64,000 nt of DNA from Anaerocolumna sp. AGMB13025 (GTDB lineage: Bacteria > Bacillota > Clostridia > Lachnospirales > Lachnospiraceae): assembly GCF_029689925.1 (NCBI RefSeq), contig NZ_CP121445.1, forward strand, positions 2,101,001-2,165,000, written 5' to 3'. Below the pieces are notes generated by a model. It saw only the letters and a program-made list of their open reading frames with translations, searched no databases and was not told the origin of the DNA. The position numbers and the translations under genes are program-made. Position 1 is the stretch's first letter; every line of letters starts with the position of its first letter. Positions 61,299 to 64,000 of the stretch are shown here, one piece after another.

Positions 61299-62147
61299 AT
61301 GAACCACCCAAGCGGAGAAACGATTTGGGGAAACATCAACACCGCCGTTGAAATCGCCATGAACATTTACCTGATTGCTGCCAAAGATGAAAACGGCTTT
61401 GAGCGTGAGGGCATTATGGTTCCAAAGTCCAAGGCAAAAGAAGTCCTTTCAGAGAAAGCCATTTCCATGGCGGAGCAGGACGGTGACTGGCTTTGCTATG
61501 GTGAAGATACCAAGGACATCCCTATGTATGAAATGCTTCAGCGCCGTGTTGCCGCCTGCAAGCGTATGGAAACCAAGGCCATTGAAATGATGCAGGAAAT
61601 TAGACGGGACGGCAGCCTGCGCCTTACGGATTATTTCGGAGAGTGCGCCCCGCCCGTCCCCTTTGAAGCAGAAAAAAGCAGCCCGGAACAGCTTAACCGG
61701 GTACGCAACGGCATTTATTTTGTCCATTCGGAGGGTGAGGACTATTTTGCCGTATATGAGTCGGTAGCCGATAATTTCATGTCGGATATAGCCGAAGGGT
61801 TTGGAAGAAAGCAGGGAGAATACCTGTTTTATGACCTGACCACTGCCGCCGTTCCGCTCTTTGAATTGCGCCAAATCTATGATGAGGTTGAGGATTTAAT
61901 CGTATCGGAGGACAGTCTGCTTGCCACGCTGAATGAAAATTTTGGCGTCTACATTTCCTATTATAATGATCTGATGCAGGAGGAAGCAAAAATTCCTCCC
62001 GTGGAAGCTCCCATATGCTTTTTCCTGCAAAAGCAGCTTGACCGGGCGGCACAGGAACCGGATCACTCCGCTGATACCGAGATGCAAAGCAATCTGATTC
62101 CCCTTACTTTTGGTGAGGAAGCGGAGGATTTTGGATTTGAGCCTTAA
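61299..62147 (+). CDS. Conserved ICE protein of unknown function
   Basis: About 282 residues; GGAGAG is 8 bp before ATG 61299. Motifs: HPSGETIWGNINTAVEIAMNIYLI, a repeated acidic helix pattern, and NRVRNGIYFVHSEGEDYFAVYESVADNFM. It ends EAEDFGFEP. No recognised domain. It is divergent from the XRE regulator and first in a co-directional run to the coupling protein. Confidence 0.6.
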   Translation: MNHPSGETIWGNINTAVEIAMNIYLIAAKDENGFEREGIMVPKSKAKEVLSEKAISMAEQDGDWLCYGEDTKDIPMYEMLQRRVAACKRMETKAIEMMQEIRRDGSLRLTDYFGECAPPVPFEAEKSSPEQLNRVRNGIYFVHSEGEDYFAVYESVADNFMSDIAEGFGRKQGEYLFYDLTTAAVPLFELRQIYDEVEDLIVSEDSLLATLNENFGVYISYYNDLMQEEAKIPPVEAPICFFLQKQLDRAAQEPDHSADTEMQSNLIPLTFGEEAEDFGFEP

Positions 62148-62159
62148 AGGAGATAGGAC

Positions 62160-62609
62160 ATGGTTAAAAAGAAGCTGAACAAAAAAGATTTGCTGTTAGC
62201 AGCAGGCGTATCGTTGATTTTAATCTGCTTTATCGTGGTAAGCCAGCAATACAATTCTCCCCAAAATGTAATCAAGCGTACATTGCTGGAACGCTATGAT
62301 ATTGTGAATGTGCCTGAAATTCAACTGCAGCATATGAAAAGGGATACCTATCGTCTGATCAATGCACCGGCTGATCCCGTTTCCGGTATCCCTTTGGAAA
62401 ATTGGAGAATACTTTCCTTTGGAGTGTCAGGCATGGTTTACAGTGCTGTATCATTGGATGTACCGCTGGATAACGCAGAGAAATTAAACATAAGTATCCG
62501 GCTTACGGACGAGCAGAGGGAACGGCTTAACTTATTGGCAGAAATCGAAGGCATTTCCCTTGAAGAAGCCGCAAAAAACATACTCTTAGAAGAACTCAAT
62601 AGCGAATGA
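62160..62609 (+). CDS. Membrane-anchored ICE protein
   Basis: 149 residues, ATG 62160 shortly after the previous stop, with AAAGGAG upstream. One N-terminal membrane segment (DLLLAAGVSLILICFIVVSQQ). The C-terminal part is a helical, ribbon-helix-helix-like stretch (ISIRLTDEQRERLNLLAEIEGISLEEAAKN), unusual for a membrane-anchored protein. Function is unknown. Confidence 0.6.
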   Translation: MVKKKLNKKDLLLAAGVSLILICFIVVSQQYNSPQNVIKRTLLERYDIVNVPEIQLQHMKRDTYRLINAPADPVSGIPLENWRILSFGVSGMVYSAVSLDVPLDNAEKLNISIRLTDEQRERLNLLAEIEGISLEEAAKNILLEELNSE

Positions 62610-62625
62610 TGTATTATAAAAAGAT

Positions 62626-62663
62626 GGGCGAGTACCGGGCAACTGGTATTCGCCCTTTCTTTC
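62626..62663 (+). terminator. Terminator/attenuator before the DUF4406 gene
   Basis: GGGCGAGTACC (62626-62636) pairs with GGTATTCGCCC (62645-62655), one G-U pair, followed by TTTCTTTCTTT. The GGAGGTG of the next gene begins right after, so it may reduce read-through within the transfer operon. Confidence 0.7.
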
Positions 62664-62680
62664 TTTGGAGGTGAGAACTT

Positions 62681-63364
62681 TTGAAAATGGTGTATATCGC
62701 AAGTCCCCTGCGTGGGAATTACAACACCAATATTAAAAACGCGGTGGAATATTGCCGCCTTGCCGGGGAAAGGGGCGTACTGCCCCTTGCGCCCCATATT
62801 ATTTTCAGCCAATGGTGCAATGACACGGTTCCGCAGCAGCGTGAACAGGGCTTGCAGCTTGGCCTTGCCCTGCTTGAAAAATCCGACGAGCTTTGGATTA
62901 TGGGTGAAAAAATCAGTGAAGGTATGCGGGGTGAAATCAGCTTTGCCATGGAACACGGTATTCCCGCCTACCATATCACAAACCCGCTTGAACCGGAGGC
63001 ATATCCGGTCAGCGCCGATGAAAACCGGCTTCTTTCCAAGTTTGACTGTATCCCGGAAAGCAGTCGCAGAAATTATGAAAAACAGCTTGTAGTGCTTCGG
63101 CATGAAAATCTAAAGCCAGAGTTTCGGATACCCCGCAATCAGGTTTGGCTTGTTACCCACGATCCCGGCTGCCGACCGGGTTATATCCACAGCGATACCA
63201 TCCATCTAAGGCATCCGGTGGACGGCGATTATATGGCGGTTGGCCGTGGTGATGTGTGGGGTGTTCCGAAATCTGAAATAATGGATTACATCAGACAGGC
63301 TTATCCCGAATTTGACGCCGCTATGCAGTCTGCCGCAGAACCTGACGGGGAGCTTTGCCGATGA
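62681..63364 (+). CDS. DUF4406 domain protein
   Basis: 227 residues from TTG 62681 (GGAGGTG upstream; ATG 62687 is two codons in). MVYIASPLRGNYNTNIKNAVEYC, LPLAPHIIFSQW and GDELWIMGEKIS-type motifs are those of DUF4406, a nucleoside 2-deoxyribosyltransferase-like fold found on phages and ICEs. The C-terminal part (LVTHDPGCRPGYIHSDTIHL) is an extra domain. It may modify nucleotides, but this is unproven. It overlaps the coupling-protein gene by 4 bp. Confidence 0.7.
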   Translation: MKMVYIASPLRGNYNTNIKNAVEYCRLAGERGVLPLAPHIIFSQWCNDTVPQQREQGLQLGLALLEKSDELWIMGEKISEGMRGEISFAMEHGIPAYHITNPLEPEAYPVSADENRLLSKFDCIPESSRRNYEKQLVVLRHENLKPEFRIPRNQVWLVTHDPGCRPGYIHSDTIHLRHPVDGDYMAVGRGDVWGVPKSEIMDYIRQAYPEFDAAMQSAAEPDGELCR

Positions 63365-64000
63365 AGAAAAAGGAAAAGCTTATATTAAGCGCCGTAATAT
63401 TCGGTTTCGGCACGTTATTCAATCTATTTTTTACCGCTGCTCTGCATGGCTTGCTGTCGCGCCGGTATTCCACTCTTACTTTGGTTCCCCTATGGGACTG
63501 CATCGCAGGGCTTTTCACCCAGCGCCAGCAGTTCCTTTTGTTTTTGTCCTTTGAGGGTTTTATCTGCCTGTGCGGTGTGCTTTTTTGGGTACAGAACAAC
63601 CGGCCTTATCAGAGTGAGCTTGTGCGGGTGGCCGAGGATATTTACACGCCTGCCCCCGTGGGGCAATTTCAGCATGGATCAGCCCGGTGGCTGCGGGATA
63701 CTGAAAAAAACAAGGTTTTCGGCACACAGATAATCAGCCCACAAAACGAGCTGATCCGGGAGCTTTTGGACACCGGATATTCTGATCTGCCGTTTATGCA
63801 GAAGAAAAAGGACGTACAGGAGGACACCGGGCAAAGTACGGCGGTACAGGACCAAACCGCAGAACTGCCGCCCGTTGCCATAGAAAACCAAAAAAAGGAG
63901 GTTTTTGTTCAGGATGAAGATTTTGAAACGGTAGAGTATGACCTTTCGGCTGCCGGGATTACTAAACCGCCGCAGGAAGCGCCGGATTCTGTTTCGACGG
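63361..64000 (+). CDS. VirD4/TraG-type coupling protein, N-terminus (cut by the window end)
   Basis: 213 residues visible, open to the end of the window. ATG 63361 overlaps the previous stop (ATGA). Two membrane segments (LILSAVIFGFGTLFNLFFTAAL and FLLFLSFEGFICLCGVLFWV) are followed by QFQHGSARWLRDTEKNKVFG, the typical cytosolic entry of VirD4-type ATPases (GSARWxxxxE). The Walker motifs lie beyond 64000. The protein links the relaxosome to the secretion channel and selects substrates, so it is the likely reader of any transfer signal in the proteins upstream. Confidence 0.8.
   Translation, partial: MKKKEKLILSAVIFGFGTLFNLFFTAALHGLLSRRYSTLTLVPLWDCIAGLFTQRQQFLLFLSFEGFICLCGVLFWVQNNRPYQSELVRVAEDIYTPAPVGQFQHGSARWLRDTEKNKVFGTQIISPQNELIRELLDTGYSDLPFMQKKKDVQEDTGQSTAVQDQTAELPPVAIENQKKEVFVQDEDFETVEYDLSAAGITKPPQEAPDSVST

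Overview
The window reads as a low-GC, Gram-positive, spore-forming clostridial chromosome, most likely Lachnospiraceae or a close relative. The grounds are purine-rich Shine-Dalgarno sites, YesN/YesM-type two-component genes, AT-rich intergenic DNA, collagen-like Gly-Pro-Thr proteins of the exosporium type, and a conjugative element typical of gut Firmicutes. No species is claimed.

Positions 1 to about 35.75 kb are chromosomal. Three collagen-like genes (1152-2966, 28856-31489, 32360-35746) share an N-terminal C1q/TNF-like domain but end differently: a second jelly-roll-like domain, a beta-helix-like domain, or almost nothing. Two tandem TPR-tailed glycosyltransferases (3074-5261, minus strand) lie beside the first. 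All three collagen genes and the glycosyltransferase operon are preceded by an exact AC-N16-CATANNNTA element, the sigma-K promoter pattern, so the set looks like one late mother-cell, spore-surface module. Between them are ordinary genes: a C45-type hydrolase and an AraC/GyrI regulator, a Dus enzyme, a Gfo/Idh/MocA oxidoreductase, an ABC-2 exporter, a zinc-ribbon protein, a sugar-uptake operon (response regulator, histidine kinase, binding protein, two permeases, GH127 glycosidase), a secreted GH18-like/CBM32 protein, a HisC-like aminotransferase, uridine kinase, and a MarR-MATE pair. A large imperfect inverted repeat sits at 11921-12198, and a decayed group II intron maturase lies between collagen genes 2 and 3.

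From about 35.75 kb to the end is the left part of an integrative conjugative element (ICE), GC-richer than the flank: parA, parB, a giant methylase/helicase, many small conserved ICE proteins, a nine-repeat Ig-like surface protein, a DUF3991/Toprim primase-like protein, a ribbon-helix-helix protein behind a cluster of hairpins (candidate oriT), a MobP-type relaxase, and the start of a VirD4/TraG coupling protein cut by the window end. Integrase, the rest of the type IV secretion system and the right end lie outside. The element carries several single-base frameshifts (methylase/helicase, DUF6075-like gene, one small gene), two at homopolymers, so it is either decaying or affected by sequence errors.

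The most unusual signals are: (1) six ICE proteins with no evident similarity to one another end in the same tail, acidic-hydrophobic-acidic-Arg-stop, spelled with different codons; (2) the shared sigma-K-like promoters of the collagen/glycosyltransferase module; (3) a tnpV-like gene with its own Shine-Dalgarno nested in another frame inside the methylase/helicase gene; (4) an ATG-to-ATA start change in collagen gene 2; (5) two perfect inverted repeats inside parB and five hairpins before the ribbon-helix-helix gene.
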